Source: Anaerotignum propionicum DSM 1682 (lineage in GTDB: Bacteria > Bacillota > Clostridia > Lachnospirales > Anaerotignaceae). Taken from it: 64,000 nt of DNA. The notes below the pieces were generated by a model. It saw only the letters and a program-made list of their open reading frames with translations, ran no database searches and was not told where the DNA came from. Of the stretch, positions 18,431-28,117 are shown piece after piece. Positions within the stretch are counted from its first letter, which is position 1; every line of letters begins with the position of its first letter. A program made the position numbers and the translations under genes. The stretch is taken from contig NZ_CP014223.1 of the NCBI RefSeq assembly GCF_001561955.1, positions 248,001 to 312,000 on the forward strand, given 5' to 3'.

Positions 18431-19546
18431 TTATTTCAGATTTTCGGGGTTCAAAACTTCCAGCTCCGGCAGAACAAAAATGCCGTCTTTGCGAATGAGC
18501 TTATCATCAAACCAGATTTCACCACCGCCATATTCTGGGGTCATAATTAATACCAAATCCCAATGGATTGCGGAGTGGTTATCGTTATAGGCATCATCGT
18601 AGCAATTACCGGGGGTAAAATGTATGCTTCCGGCAATTTTCTCGTCGAACAAAATATTGTTCATAGGCTTTGTGATATAAGGATTTACGCCGATGGCAAA
18701 CTCCCCAACATATCTTGCGCCTTCGTCTGTATTAAAGATTTTTTCAAGACGTTCCTTGTCATTTCCATCACAGTCAATAATTTTACCATCCTGAAACGTT
18801 AATTTTACATGTTCGAAAGTAAAGCTATTATATTCCGATGGGGTATTATAGGTAATTACACCATTGATAGAATTTTTCACGGGAGCGGTGTAAACCTCGC
18901 CATCGGGAATGTTGCAACGGCCTGCGCACTTCACAGCAGGGATATCTTTAATGGAGAAAGTAATATCTGTATCTTTCGCAATGAGGCGTACCCTATCGGT
19001 TTTATTCATCAGTTCAACCAAGGAATCCATAGCTTTACTCATTTTGCTATAATCCAGATTGCAAACGTTAAAGTAGAAATCCTCAAAATCTTCCAAGCTG
19101 GTATGGGCTGATTGCGCCATAGAGTTTGTAGGATAGCGCAAAACTACCCACTTTGTGCGGGGAACGCGAATACCGTGATGCACAGGGTCGGTATAAAAAC
19201 GATTTTGTAAATCCAATTTTTCATTGGGAACATCCGCTTGCTCCGTAATATTATCTTCTCCACGAACGCCGATGAAGGCATCCATCTGTTCCATCAAGCG
19301 GCTGTCCACCTCAGCCATCATCTTTTGCTGTTCTTCCGTAGCGCCTAAAAGCAGTTCTCTCTCTAAAGAATTTGTCATGACCTGTAAAAAGGGCGTTCCA
19401 CCTACCTTATAAACTTCCTTAATGATTTGCTTTACCAAAGGAGTGGGATGAATCCCATTGCAATTGATGAGCAATTTTTCTCCCTTTTCCAGTCGGCATG
19501 AATAGTTTACCAGATTATATGCTAAAGTTTTTATTCTTTCGTCCAT
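18431..19546 (-). CDS. M29-family metallo-aminopeptidase
   Basis: Cytoplasmic leucyl aminopeptidase of the M29 (AmpS/thermophilic aminopeptidase) family. At 371 residues it is slightly short for the family, which is near 400. The metal-binding region is visible as NHSAIHWDLVLIM near the C-terminus, with the glutamates in FNTDEGARYVGEFAIG and the IPDGEVYTAP block near residue 220. ATG 19546 is preceded by GAAGGAG. The gene lies upstream of the Met T-box and seems to be a separate transcription unit. Confidence 0.88.
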   Translation of the reverse strand: MDERIKTLAYNLVNYSCRLEKGEKLLINCNGIHPTPLVKQIIKEVYKVGGTPFLQVMTNSLERELLLGATEEQQKMMAEVDSRLMEQMDAFIGVRGEDNITEQADVPNEKLDLQNRFYTDPVHHGIRVPRTKWVVLRYPTNSMAQSAHTSLEDFEDFYFNVCNLDYSKMSKAMDSLVELMNKTDRVRLIAKDTDITFSIKDIPAVKCAGRCNIPDGEVYTAPVKNSINGVITYNTPSEYNSFTFEHVKLTFQDGKIIDCDGNDKERLEKIFNTDEGARYVGEFAIGVNPYITKPMNNILFDEKIAGSIHFTPGNCYDDAYNDNHSAIHWDLVLIMTPEYGGGEIWFDDKLIRKDGIFVLPELEVLNPENLK

Positions 19547-19860
19547 ATAAAATCAGCTCCTTCATTGAAATAATATATATAGGTAGTATTTTACACTTTT
19601 TTCAAGATATATGCAAAAAAAATGTACTGAAAATTGACAAATTGCCAAAAAAGCGGATACAATAACCTTGTACAAGAAAAAATGTGGGAAAGCCATCTTT
19701 ATTTATGACGGAAGGGTTAAAATATATTGAAATAAAGGGGAATTTATGGATTACTATTTTGAAGCAGAAAGAACAAATCATAAAAATCCTTTCCTTATGA
19801 ATTCTTTTGAGTCGAAATTTTGGAAAATAAATGCGGTTGGCTTTGATTGGGGGGTTTTTG
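19547..19860 (+). promoter_or_regulatory. Intergenic region with divergent promoters
   Basis: A plus-strand promoter reads TTGACA at 19634-19639 and TACAAT at 19658-19663, with an 18-base spacer. The remainder holds the short open frame at 19746. The minus-strand aminopeptidase is presumably driven from the same gap, but I see no clear match for its promoter. Confidence 0.6.
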
Positions 19861-19898
19861 GTGCGTGTAGCAATACCAACAAGAGATGGACGGATTGA
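19746..19898 (+). CDS. Possible 50-residue leader ORF overlapping the NifX-like gene
   Basis: ATG 19746 sits behind AAAGGGG with good spacing and opens a 50-codon frame that runs into the NifX-like gene in a different frame, ending at 19898. The product begins MDYYFEAERTNHKNPF and shows no family I know. The good ribosome site and the overlap suggest either a small protein or a coupling leader. It could also be chance. Confidence 0.3.
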   Translation: MDYYFEAERTNHKNPFLMNSFESKFWKINAVGFDWGVFGACSNTNKRWTD

Positions 19899-20208
19899 AT
19901 CTGTTTTTTCTAGGGCAGAGGAATTTACCATATACGACGTGGAAATTGAGCTGGTGAAATCTAAAGTGACTGCACCCTTGGGTGGACGGGAATTGGGCAG
20001 CTTTTTAATGGAGGAAGCCATCAATGTTGTAATATGCGGTAAAATTCGCTCCGGTACACGAAATATTATGCGGGTAAAGCGGGTGGAACTGCTTTACGGT
20101 GTCACGGGGAATGCAGATGATATTATGATTCGCTATTTAAGCGGAGAGCGTTTGGGGAATGTGGATGAAAATGCATTTTGGAGCAACGATGGAGAAGGGT
20201 TGGAGTGA
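19861..20208 (+). CDS. NifX/NifB-like iron-molybdenum cofactor-binding domain protein
   Basis: A 115-residue single-domain protein of the dinitrogenase FeMo-cofactor family. It opens VRVAIPTRDGRIESVFSRAEEFTIYDVE, the family's usual first two strands, and later has MEEAINVVICGKIRSG. No nitrogenase gene is near, and such proteins are common in anaerobes without nitrogen fixation. I prefer the GTG at 19861, after GATTGGGGGG, because homologues start at this point; an ATG at 19831 lies in frame. It overlaps nothing downstream and ends one base before yqeG begins. Confidence 0.7.
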   Translation: MRVAIPTRDGRIESVFSRAEEFTIYDVEIELVKSKVTAPLGGRELGSFLMEEAINVVICGKIRSGTRNIMRVKRVELLYGVTGNADDIMIRYLSGERLGNVDENAFWSNDGEGLE

Positions 20209-20209
20209 G

Positions 20210-20716
20210 ATGATTTTAGAACGTTTTTTTCCCGATATTTTTGTAAAATCTATTTATGAACTGCCTTTGGAGGAACTGAAAGCAAGGGGAATTAAGGGAT
20301 TGGTATTTGATATTGACAACACAGTGGCGCCTTTTGATATTGCCGAGCCAGAAAATGATTTGATTGAGTTATTCCTATATTTAAGAAAGCAGGGATTTCG
20401 CCTTTGCATTCTTTCCAATAACAATAAGGCTCGTGTGCGACTGTTTAACAAGAATTTGCGTACCCTGGCGGTGCATAAGGCGGGAAAGCCCGGGGTGAGA
20501 AAGCTGAGACAAGCCATGAAAAAGCTGAAGCTTGCACCGGAGAATACCGCAATTGTTGGGGATCAGGTTTTTACGGATATGTGGTGTGGTCACAGGGCTG
20601 GTCTAACCTGTATTTTGACGGCACCAATCTGTAATCGGGATCAACTGGTTACAAAAATAAAAAGAGGTGCGGAAAAATTAGTATTAAAAGAATATTTTAA
20701 GCGTGAAGGGAAATAA
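20210..20716 (+). CDS. yqeG: YqeG-family HAD phosphatase
   Basis: A 168-residue haloacid dehalogenase phosphatase of subfamily IIIA. The nucleophile motif is VFDIDNTVAPF (D-x-D-x-T) near residue 32, motif II is LCILSNNNK near 67, and motif III/IV is AIVGDQVFTDMWCGHRAG near 118. In Bacillus, yqeG begins the yqeH-aroE-yqeI cluster and may act on phosphatidylglycerol phosphate; the substrate is not certain. ATG 20210 lies one base past the preceding TGA. Confidence 0.88.
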   Translation: MILERFFPDIFVKSIYELPLEELKARGIKGLVFDIDNTVAPFDIAEPENDLIELFLYLRKQGFRLCILSNNNKARVRLFNKNLRTLAVHKAGKPGVRKLRQAMKKLKLAPENTAIVGDQVFTDMWCGHRAGLTCILTAPICNRDQLVTKIKRGAEKLVLKEYFKREGK

Positions 20717-20986
20717 AAGATAGAAAATACCTTAATTTCAATAAGTTTTTATTGAAATATAAAGGCTTTTCCATTAGAATGTAAAAGGATATGCTTATTT
20801 TTTATAAAAGCAAGCATGATTGGCTAACGGACGAGGTAAGTGTAGAATAAAACGGGCTTACGAAGGAAACAGAAGGAGTACAAGCTCAAGCTGATTTCAG
20901 GGCGTGAAAGACGCTGTCTGTTATAAATACAATGTAAAAATTGTAGAAAGAATTTTGAATGAAATGATTTTGAGGAGGAAATACGA

Positions 20987-21550
20987 ATGATTTCTGCAGG
21001 TGAATTTAGAAATGGCGTAACAATGGAATACGAAGGCGCACCTTATGTAATTTTGGAATTCCAGCACGTTAAGCCCGGTAAAGGTGCGGCGTTTGTGCGT
21101 ACAAAAATCAAAAATTTAAAGACAGGGGCTGTTTTGGAAAAAACCTTCAGACCTACTGAAAAAATGCCCAGAGCACATATTGAAAGACAGGATATGGAAT
21201 ATCTGTACAATGATGGAGATTTATTCCATTTTATGAATTCCGAAACCTATGAGCAGATTGCAATTAATGCTGATGAAGTTGGCGACGCTTTAGAGTTTGT
21301 AAAGGAAAATGAAGTGGTTAAGATTCTTTCTTACGATGGTCAGGTATTTGGTATCGAGCCTCCTTTGTTTGTAGAATTAAAGATTACAGAAACAGAACCC
21401 GGTTTTGCTGGCAATACAGCACAGGGTGCAACAAAGCCTGCTATTTTGGAAACAGGTGCACAAATTCAGGTGCCTTTGTTCATCAATCAGGATGAAGTGG
21501 TTAAGATTGATACAAGAACCGGTGAATATTTAGGTAGAGCAAACTCCTAA
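20987..21550 (+). CDS. efp: Translation elongation factor P
   Basis: Relieves ribosome stalling at polyproline stretches. The 187-residue protein has the normal three beta-barrel layout. The tip loop of domain I reads [11 protein letters not shown], and its lysine is the position modified in other species. The C-terminus ends [14 protein letters not shown], the classical EF-P signature. GAGGAGG precedes ATG 20987. No lysyl-tRNA synthetase-like modifying gene (epmA) is near. Confidence 0.97.
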   Translation: MISAGEFRNGVTMEYEGAPYVILEFQHVKPGKGAAFVRTKIKNLKTGAVLEKTFRPTEKMPRAHIERQDMEYLYNDGDLFHFMNSETYEQIAINADEVGDALEFVKENEVVKILSYDGQVFGIEPPLFVELKITETEPGFAGNTAQGATKPAILETGAQIQVPLFINQDEVVKIDTRTGEYLGRANS

Positions 21551-21673
21551 AAAAGACCTGCTCTAGATGTTATTCTTCTGTTTCCAAGGGAGAAGTAGGT
21601 TTCATACTTACTATTTTTCGGTTGGGCAGTTCTTTGAATAATCATGAATGAATGGAAAAGGGGGCTTTTTAAC

Positions 21674-22027
21674 ATGGAATACTTTGAAAAAAAAATAACC
21701 TATCTTCGGGGTCTGTGTGATGGAAGCGGCTTTGACGAGAACAGCAAGGAAGGTAAAATATTCCACGGCATGTTGGAAATATTAGATGATATGGCGTTTA
21801 TGCTGGAAACCTTCATGGATGATGAAGAAATGGAAGACATGGAAAAATATGAGGATGAAGATGGTGAAAACCAACCCATTTATCTATATTCCTTTATCTG
21901 TCCCAGTTGCGGAGAAGAAATTGATGTGGACGGGGAAACCATGGAAACAGAAACAGAAATTCAGTGTCCTGTTTGCGGGAGTGAAATTCCTATGGGAACT
22001 GAAAATTCGGATGATTTAAAATTTTAG
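21674..22027 (+). CDS. Acidic protein with C-terminal zinc ribbon (CD1247-like)
   Basis: A 117-residue protein. The N-terminal half (MEYFEKKITYLRGLCDG) resembles the CD1247 N-terminal domain common in Clostridia. The middle is very acidic (DDEEMEDMEKYEDEDGE). The C-terminal half has CPSCGEE and CPVCGSE, a four-cysteine zinc ribbon. ATG 21674 has AAAAGGGGG upstream; the frame is open to 21644 but without a site. Its role is unknown. The ribbon suggests nucleic acid or protein binding. Confidence 0.75.
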   Translation: MEYFEKKITYLRGLCDGSGFDENSKEGKIFHGMLEILDDMAFMLETFMDDEEMEDMEKYEDEDGENQPIYLYSFICPSCGEEIDVDGETMETETEIQCPVCGSEIPMGTENSDDLKF

Positions 22028-22090
22028 ATGAGAAGGTACAGTTTAGTAGGGTAACTTACTGAACCATACCCCAAATCAATAGGGATATGA

Positions 22091-22131
22091 AAAACCCCGC
22101 AGATTCTACTTGAATCTGCGGGGTTTTGTTT
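22091..22131 (+). terminator. Strong intrinsic terminator
   Basis: Perfect 16 bp stem, AAAACCCCGCAGATTC at 22091-22106 and its complement at 22112-22127, a 5-base loop and a T-rich tail. It ends the efp and zinc-ribbon unit. Confidence 0.92.
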
Positions 22132-22578
22132 GTTCAGGAAAGTCTGGATTTTTGTGTTCAAGCCGTATGATTTTTCTGATTTACGAGTGCCGGTTAGAAA
22201 TACGCTCATAACAAAGCTGTCATTTCTATGCTTATGAAATACAGTAAACGCCGAAATTTACTAGGTTTCCTTTGTTTTAAACTGTTTAAATAAAATAAAT
22301 TGGGTTTTTCGTCAAATGTCCAAAAGTAACATATAAGTAAATTGTACAATTAATTGACAAATTATTACAATGTAAGGTATAATATATTATATAAATTCTA
22401 CAATTTTCGACAGATTAAATTATTGCATTTTGGTGTTTCGGTACAATTTTGTTTCCGATTGGGGACAAATGTGTCAAAAAGCTGTAAACTATGGTTTTGT
22501 CTTATTTATTGAAAATAGCACTTTAAGGAGTGTCTATATATAAGCAACTAAACACTTAAGATGACGGAGGGAAAGGGT
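22128..22578 (+). promoter_or_regulatory. Promoter and long leader of the chemoreceptor gene
   Basis: TTGACA at 22354-22359 and TATAAT at 22378-22383 with an 18-base spacer form a good sigma-A promoter. The leader is about 190 bases and AT-rich. I looked for a cyclic di-GMP riboswitch, which would fit a motility gene, and did not find its core. Confidence 0.7.
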
Positions 22579-24657
22579 ATGGAGAAATTAAAAAAACAAG
22601 GTTGGATGTATCGAATGAGAAAAAAGGAGGTTGGACAAAGGGGAATTAAGACACAGTTGGTTACCTTTGTTTCAGTTACGCTTTTATTACTCATTACAGT
22701 ATTGTCTGTGAGTTCTGTATATTTTACAAGTAAGTCAACGGAGGTTTCCTTGCAGAAAACCATGCGGGAAACTTCTGAGTTGATTGCAAATAAAATTACA
22801 GAACAGCTTGACCAGTACGTGATTGTATCAGAAGCGGCAATTTTATACAAAGAGAATTCAAGCGCGCTGAATTTATCATCCTACTTACAGACGATTTCAT
22901 CAAAATATAATCTGCAAGATATGGATATTACCGATTCCAGTGGTATTTCTTATAATGGTAAAAATAACTATGCTCAAGATGCAGTTTTTCAGAAAGCCAT
23001 GGGGGGACAAAGTTTTTTATCTGATGCAATTGTTGAGGGAGAAGAAGTTTACTTTGAATTTGGGCATTCATACAAAAATTCGGTAGTCATGCTGAAAATT
23101 CCATATTCAGTTTTTGAAGAAATCATAGCCGGCGTACAAATTGGAGAAACAGGCAGTACTTATATTTTAAATAATCAAGGGGTGAAAATGGCCCATAAAG
23201 ATTTTTCGTTAGTTCAGAAGAAACAAAATAATCTGGATGAAGTGAAAAAAGACCCTAAGCTTTATAAAGAGGTTGCGGCATTGGAAACCGAAATGACACA
23301 AGGCAAAAGCGGCTTTGGCTTTTATGTTTGGAAGGGCGATAAGAAGTTTGGTTCCTATACGCCCATTGACGGCACAAATGGATGGTCTGTCAATGTAACT
23401 GCTCTGGAATCGGAATTCATGTCCGGCGTAAAAACATCGGCGATTTGTACAGTAGGATTAGGAATTTTTGCACTTTTGATTTCTATTTTGGCAACGATAA
23501 GAATTGCATCACGGATAACCAAGCCTATTCAGGAAGTGGTTACTGCAATTGAAAAAATGTCGGAAGGCGACTTAAATATTGACCTTTCAGTTCACCGACA
23601 GGATGAAATGGGTCTTATCGCAATGAAAATCAATGAAATGGTAAGAGCTTTCAGGGATATTATCAGTGATATTTCACATTTCTTAAAAGAAATTGAGGAT
23701 GGGAGATTAACGGCACAGGCTCAAAGTCAGTATCCCGGTGAGTTTAGTGCAATCAAGCAGTCTATGGAAAATATTGTGGGAAGCTTAAATCGAACGATGA
23801 TGCTTATTCATGAAACTGCGGATCAGGTTAATATAGGGGCAGAGCAGGTGTCTGCCGGGGCACAAGCTCTATCTTCGGGTACGACTGAACAGGCGGCAAC
23901 AGTAGAACAGTTATCGGCATCCGTAACCAGTGTTGCCCATCAGGCGGAACGAAACGCAGTCAGCGTACAAAAGGCAACAGAATATGTGGAACAATCTGTG
24001 CGAGGATTATCTGATAGCAATGAGTATATGCAGCGTTTAAGCTCAGCCATGATGGAGATTGGGGACTCATCCCAAGAAATTTCTAAAATTACCAAGCTGG
24101 TAGAGGACATTGCATTCCAGACCAATATTCTTGCGTTAAACGCCGCAGTGGAAGCAGCGCGGGCAGGAAATGCAGGCAAGGGCTTTGCCGTAGTAGCTGA
24201 TGAAGTGCGCAATCTTGCGGCAAAGTCTGCGGAAGCAGCGAAACAAACTGCCCAGCTGATTGAAAAATCAACAGCAAAGGTATCAGAGGGTGAAAAGCTT
24301 GCGGATGAGACTTTAAAATGTCTTGTAGAGGTTTCCGATCAATCAGCAATGGTTGCAAGCTCCATTCAAGAAATTGAAACGGCTTCCGCAGAGCAGGCAA
24401 CAGCCATTGCACAAATTAACCAAGGATTAACACAGGTTTCTGCCGTTGTACAGACAAATGCCGCAACGGCAGAAGAAAGTTCTGCATCCAGCGAAGAATT
24501 AGCAGCCCAGGCGCAAACCTTGCAGAGTGAAGTGGGTAAATTTAAGTTGGCGGATGCACAAAGTTCTTGGCAGTCTTCCCATGGGAATATGGAAGGAATG
24601 GCAATGGAGTTTGATGATTCTGGCAGTGGATATCAGTCAGGATTTGAAAAATACTAA
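22579..24657 (+). CDS. Methyl-accepting chemotaxis protein
   Basis: A 692-residue chemoreceptor. One membrane segment near residues 25-45 and a second near 285-310 frame an extracellular Cache-type sensor ([17 protein letters not shown]). A HAMP domain follows ([18 protein letters not shown]), then a long signalling coiled coil with the conserved hairpin tip [20 protein letters not shown]. The ligand is unknown; Cache sensors usually bind small organic acids or amino acids. I chose ATG 22579 because GGAGGG lies 7 bases upstream; an in-frame ATG at 22561 lacks a site. No other chemotaxis gene is in the window. Confidence 0.92.
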   Translation: MEKLKKQGWMYRMRKKEVGQRGIKTQLVTFVSVTLLLLITVLSVSSVYFTSKSTEVSLQKTMRETSELIANKITEQLDQYVIVSEAAILYKENSSALNLSSYLQTISSKYNLQDMDITDSSGISYNGKNNYAQDAVFQKAMGGQSFLSDAIVEGEEVYFEFGHSYKNSVVMLKIPYSVFEEIIAGVQIGETGSTYILNNQGVKMAHKDFSLVQKKQNNLDEVKKDPKLYKEVAALETEMTQGKSGFGFYVWKGDKKFGSYTPIDGTNGWSVNVTALESEFMSGVKTSAICTVGLGIFALLISILATIRIASRITKPIQEVVTAIEKMSEGDLNIDLSVHRQDEMGLIAMKINEMVRAFRDIISDISHFLKEIEDGRLTAQAQSQYPGEFSAIKQSMENIVGSLNRTMMLIHETADQVNIGAEQVSAGAQALSSGTTEQAATVEQLSASVTSVAHQAERNAVSVQKATEYVEQSVRGLSDSNEYMQRLSSAMMEIGDSSQEISKITKLVEDIAFQTNILALNAAVEAARAGNAGKGFAVVADEVRNLAAKSAEAAKQTAQLIEKSTAKVSEGEKLADETLKCLVEVSDQSAMVASSIQEIETASAEQATAIAQINQGLTQVSAVVQTNAATAEESSASSEELAAQAQTLQSEVGKFKLADAQSSWQSSHGNMEGMAMEFDDSGSGYQSGFEKY

Positions 24658-25060
24658 GTCAAAAGATATTTTCATGTTAGAGTATCCATGATTGCTTGAG
24701 GTAAAAAAGGATGCTAGTGTTATAGGAATGAAAATCCATACAATCAAGAAAGGGAAGATGAAAAATTTGTAGTCTGCCCTTTTGAATGGCATAGAGCTAG
24801 TTTGTGCTCAAGAGACAGTCACGAAAGTTCTGCAAGTTTTCGGAGGTATTACATATAGATGAAATAGGATTCATATTTCAAAAGAAAATGAGAATTTGAA
24901 TGTCATGATAATAATTTTAGAATACTATAATTTCGTTTTATAAAGTAAAATTTGTTGTGTCCTTTGCTTCTCATAAAGCAGAATGATAGTGAAATATGAC
25001 CAGAGAATTTGAGAATTGAATGGTTGATGGTAGGAATACCGTAGAAAAAGCTTCTTTGTA

Positions 25061-25089
25061 TTGACAAATATACATTTTCGTCGTAAGAT
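25061..25089 (+). promoter_or_regulatory. Promoter of the trpB2 T-box leader
   Basis: TTGACA at 25061-25066, a 17-base spacer, and TAAGAT at 25084-25089. Transcription would start near 25096 and run through the T-box. The stretch from 24658 to 25060 holds no gene that I can see. Confidence 0.75.
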
Positions 25090-25095
25090 GTATCC

Positions 25096-25370
25096 AATAA
25101 ACCGATGAGGGAGAAGAGTACTTTCAAAAAGAAACAACAGAGAGTTGCCGTGGGTGGAAAGGCAGCGTAGATTTTTGAAAGGAATGGACTCCTGAGGGCG
25201 CGCAGAACCTTAAGTATGCAAGCCGGAGCAGATACTCCGTTACCAACGAGGGCATATGTTCGTATGTCAAGAGAGGGTACTTTTTAGTACCAAGCCGGGT
25301 GGCACCGCAGGAGTGAATTGTTGCTCTTGTCCCTGCAAAGAAATTTGTTGGGACAGGAGCTTTTTTATTG
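25096..25370 (+). promoter_or_regulatory. T-box riboswitch, tryptophan specific
   Basis: The T-box core AGCCGGGTGGCACCGC lies at 25293-25308. A terminator stem, GCTCTTGTCCC (25323-25333) with GGGACAGGAGC (25350-25360), is followed by six U. The specifier reads UGG at 25185-25187 in the context GGAA-UGG-AC on the 3' side of stem I. Uncharged tRNA-Trp should therefore switch on the downstream tryptophan synthase beta gene. Confidence 0.93.
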
Positions 25371-25430
25371 CAGAAAAACCACTTCTCCCAACTAATAAAA
25401 ACCATCACCGAAATGAGAGGAGAAAACAGA

Positions 25431-26813
25431 ATGAAAAAAAATGAGATTCCTTACAAAATTTATTTGGATGAGCAGGAGATGCCAAAGCAATGGTATAATG
25501 TGCGGGCGGATATGAAGAAAAAGCCCGCACCTCTTTTAAACCCCGCAACCCTAGAGCCTATGACAGTAGAAGAACTGGCACCTGTTTTCTGTAGAGAGCT
25601 GGTAGAGCAGGAATTGGATAACACCAATGCCTATATTGATATCCCTCAGGAGATTCAAGATTATTATAGAATGTACCGTCCATCTCCCTTGGTACGTGCT
25701 TATCGCTTGGAGGAAAAACTGCAAACACCTGCGAAGATTTATTATAAATTTGAAGGAAATAATACCAGTGGCAGTCATAAGCTAAACTCTGCCATCGCCC
25801 AGGCGTATTATGCAAAGAAACAGGGGCTTACAGGTGTGACTACAGAGACAGGTGCAGGGCAATGGGGCACAGCTTTATCTATGGCTTGTGCATACTTTGG
25901 TTTGGACTGTGATGTATATATGGTTAAGGTATCCTATGAGCAAAAGCCCTTCCGCAGAGAGGTAATGCGTACATATGGTGCAAAGGTAACACCCTCTCCG
26001 TCCATGACTACGGAGGTTGGTAAAAAGATTTTGGCAGAGCATCCAGATACCACAGGTAGTTTAGGCTGTGCCATTTCCGAAGCCGTTGAGTCTGCAGTGT
26101 CAAGGGAAGGATATCGCTATGTTTTGGGAAGTGTATTAAATCAGGTTTTGTTGCATCAGTCAGTGATTGGGCTTGAAGCAAAGGCCGCTATGGATAAATA
26201 CGGCGTGATTGCTGATGTGATTATTGGCTGTGCAGGGGGCGGTTCCAACCTAGGTGGATTGATTTCTCCTTTCATGGGTGAAATGCTCAGAGGAGAGCGG
26301 GACTATCGCTTTATCGCTGTAGAGCCTGCATCTTGCCCCAGTTTAACAAGGGGAAAATATGTATATGATTTCTGTGATACAGGTATGGTAACACCCTTAG
26401 CAAAGATGTACACCTTAGGTAGTGGGTTTATTCCCTCTGCAAACCATGCGGGGGGACTGCGTTATCATGGCATGAGCCCTGTTGTGTCGGAATTATTCCA
26501 TCAAGGCCTCATGGAAGCCCGTTCTGTAGAGCAAACGGCCGTGTTTGAAGCGGCGGAGATGTTCGCCAGAGTCGAGGGAATTTTGCCCGCACCAGAGAGT
26601 GCCCATGCAATTCGTGTGGCAATGGACGAGGCCCTACATTGCAAAGAGAAAGGAGAAGAAAAAACAATTCTCTTTGGACTAACTGGCACAGGTTATTTTG
26701 ATATGCTTGCTTATGAAAAATTCAATGATGGCATAATGAATGATTACATTCCCACGGATGAGGATTTAGAGCAAGGATTTGCAGGAATTCCTAATATCCC
26801 TCAAAATCAATAA
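25431..26813 (+). CDS. TrpB2-type tryptophan synthase beta chain, stand-alone
   Basis: PLP enzyme that joins indole and serine to make tryptophan. The 460-residue length and the extended N-terminus (KNEIPYKIYLDEQEMPKQW) mark the TrpB2 class rather than the about 400-residue TrpB1. The PLP lysine is in NTSGSHKLNSA near residue 112, the catalytic acid region is TETGAGQWGTALS, and the phosphate-binding loop is CAGGGSNLGG. No trpA or other trp gene is nearby. Such enzymes work on free indole and may salvage it. ATG 25431 follows GAGAGGAG. Confidence 0.92.
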   Translation: MKKNEIPYKIYLDEQEMPKQWYNVRADMKKKPAPLLNPATLEPMTVEELAPVFCRELVEQELDNTNAYIDIPQEIQDYYRMYRPSPLVRAYRLEEKLQTPAKIYYKFEGNNTSGSHKLNSAIAQAYYAKKQGLTGVTTETGAGQWGTALSMACAYFGLDCDVYMVKVSYEQKPFRREVMRTYGAKVTPSPSMTTEVGKKILAEHPDTTGSLGCAISEAVESAVSREGYRYVLGSVLNQVLLHQSVIGLEAKAAMDKYGVIADVIIGCAGGGSNLGGLISPFMGEMLRGERDYRFIAVEPASCPSLTRGKYVYDFCDTGMVTPLAKMYTLGSGFIPSANHAGGLRYHGMSPVVSELFHQGLMEARSVEQTAVFEAAEMFARVEGILPAPESAHAIRVAMDEALHCKEKGEEKTILFGLTGTGYFDMLAYEKFNDGIMNDYIPTDEDLEQGFAGIPNIPQNQ

Positions 26814-26825
26814 GCAGTTTGTTTT

Positions 26826-26866
26826 CGTAAGTACTTTCTATTTTGGGAGGTACTTACGTTTTTTCT
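26826..26866 (+). terminator. Intrinsic terminator after trpB2
   Basis: CGTAAGTAC at 26826-26834 pairs with GTACTTACG at 26850-26858, followed by a run of T. Confidence 0.85.
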
Positions 26867-27308
26867 GGAAAGCCATTGAATCAGAGTGTATATTGAATTG
26901 ACAGCCCATAAAAAAAAGATTTTAAATATACAAAGGATCAATATGCAGCAGAGGACAAAGTGGTGGTTTTTTGAGATGAAATAGGATAGATACTAGACTT
27001 TTTTCTTATGTGCAGAGCACATTGGGGATTACATATGAAAATCCTTTGTTCAGGAACTTTCCCTTGTATGTAGAGGGCTTTGGCTATAGCAAGCTGTGGG
27101 TTTTGTTCTCGAATCAAATGTGATTTTAATAAAAGTATCAATTGTAAAAATAGAAGGGGTCTCTCTAATAAGAAAACTAAAATATTAAGAAAAGAAATTA
27201 TTATTTGGAGAATTCTATTTTTTCGCTATCTCTGAAAATTCCTTTCTCTTGTGGTAATAGAAAATTTATGCTAGGCTAAAGCTATTCTAATTGTTTCGAG
27301 GTGGAAAA
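26867..27308. other. Gene-poor intergenic stretch
   Basis: About 440 AT-rich bases. A possible TTGACA lies near 26898, but no matching -10 stands out. Short frames on both strands lack ribosome sites. I see nothing else that I can support except GAGGTGG at 27298-27304, which serves the next gene. Confidence 0.4.
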
Positions 27309-27836
27309 ATGAGGTTTTTACCAAATAGTATCACAGTTTCAAGAATTTTTGCTTCATTTTTTCTGCTCATAACAGAACCGTTTACAGGTTCATTTTTTGC
27401 TCTTTATCTTTTTTGTGGCTTAAGTGACATCTTAGACGGATTTTTGGCACGAAGGCTTGGCTTGTCTTCGGCATCAGGAGCTACGTTAGATAGTATTGCC
27501 GATTGCATTTTTGTTTTTGTCGCGCTATTTACCTTGCTTCCTAAAATAGCTGTGCCTCGGTGGGTGTTGTTTTGGGTTTGTGGGATTTTTATTCTTAAGG
27601 GGATTACCTTTGTGATAGGGGTTTTTCGGTATCGTGGGTTGGCATTTTTACATACATATCTGAATAAGGCGGCGGGAGGAGTATTGTTTTGTTTCCCGCT
27701 AATGTATGCTTATTGGGGAATAACCATTACTGCATCCTTACTCTGTGGGCTTGCCACGATTGCGGCCTTGGAGGAGTTGTGTATTAATATCTTTGCAAAA
27801 GCGTTACAGCGGGATAGGAAAGGTTTGTTTTTTTAA
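27309..27836 (+). CDS. CDP-alcohol phosphatidyltransferase
   Basis: Integral membrane enzyme of phospholipid synthesis that swaps CMP of a CDP-alcohol or CDP-diacylglycerol for another alcohol. The 175-residue protein shows the family motif D-x2-D-G-x2-A-R-x8-G-x3-D-x3-D as SDILDGFLARRLG followed by GATLDSIAD near residues 45-75. The rest is hydrophobic with about five membrane segments. The acceptor (glycerol phosphate, inositol or other) cannot be fixed from sequence. ATG 27309 follows GAGGTGG. Confidence 0.87.
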   Translation: MRFLPNSITVSRIFASFFLLITEPFTGSFFALYLFCGLSDILDGFLARRLGLSSASGATLDSIADCIFVFVALFTLLPKIAVPRWVLFWVCGIFILKGITFVIGVFRYRGLAFLHTYLNKAAGGVLFCFPLMYAYWGITITASLLCGLATIAALEELCINIFAKALQRDRKGLFF

Positions 27837-27980
27837 ATAAACTAGGAAATTGCTAATTTAAGGAACATTGGAAGATAAATTTGTCCCTGAATGGACTTAA
27901 TTTTTTTCATCATTGAATCAAACCTTATAAACTTGGGTTTATCTATGGCTTGTTTCAAAAAGGACTATATTCAAAATAAT

Positions 27981-28037
27981 AAAAGCCTGTTGCTATTTAG
28001 GGATTTGTTTTGCAAATCTAAGCACCAGGCTTTTTTA
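27981..28037. terminator. Long bidirectional terminator
   Basis: AAAAGCCTG at 27981-27989 pairs with CAGGCTTTT at 28026-28034, with further inner pairing of TGCT with AGCA and GATTTG with CAAATC. T-tracts on both sides suit the two convergent genes that flank it. Confidence 0.82.
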
Positions 28038-28117
28038 AGCGTTTTATGGTTTGGAATTGTTGTGTTTTTTCGTTTTTGTCCGAAAAATTCAACTTAGTGA
28101 GTTTATGTAATCAGGTT

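Noticed and set aside
22384-22560. Cyclic di-GMP riboswitch in the chemoreceptor leader
   Set aside because: The leader is long, but the conserved GEMM core is absent.
27891-28097. 68-residue open frame between convergent genes
   Set aside because: It runs straight through the long terminator hairpin at 27981-28037, and no ribosome site is present.
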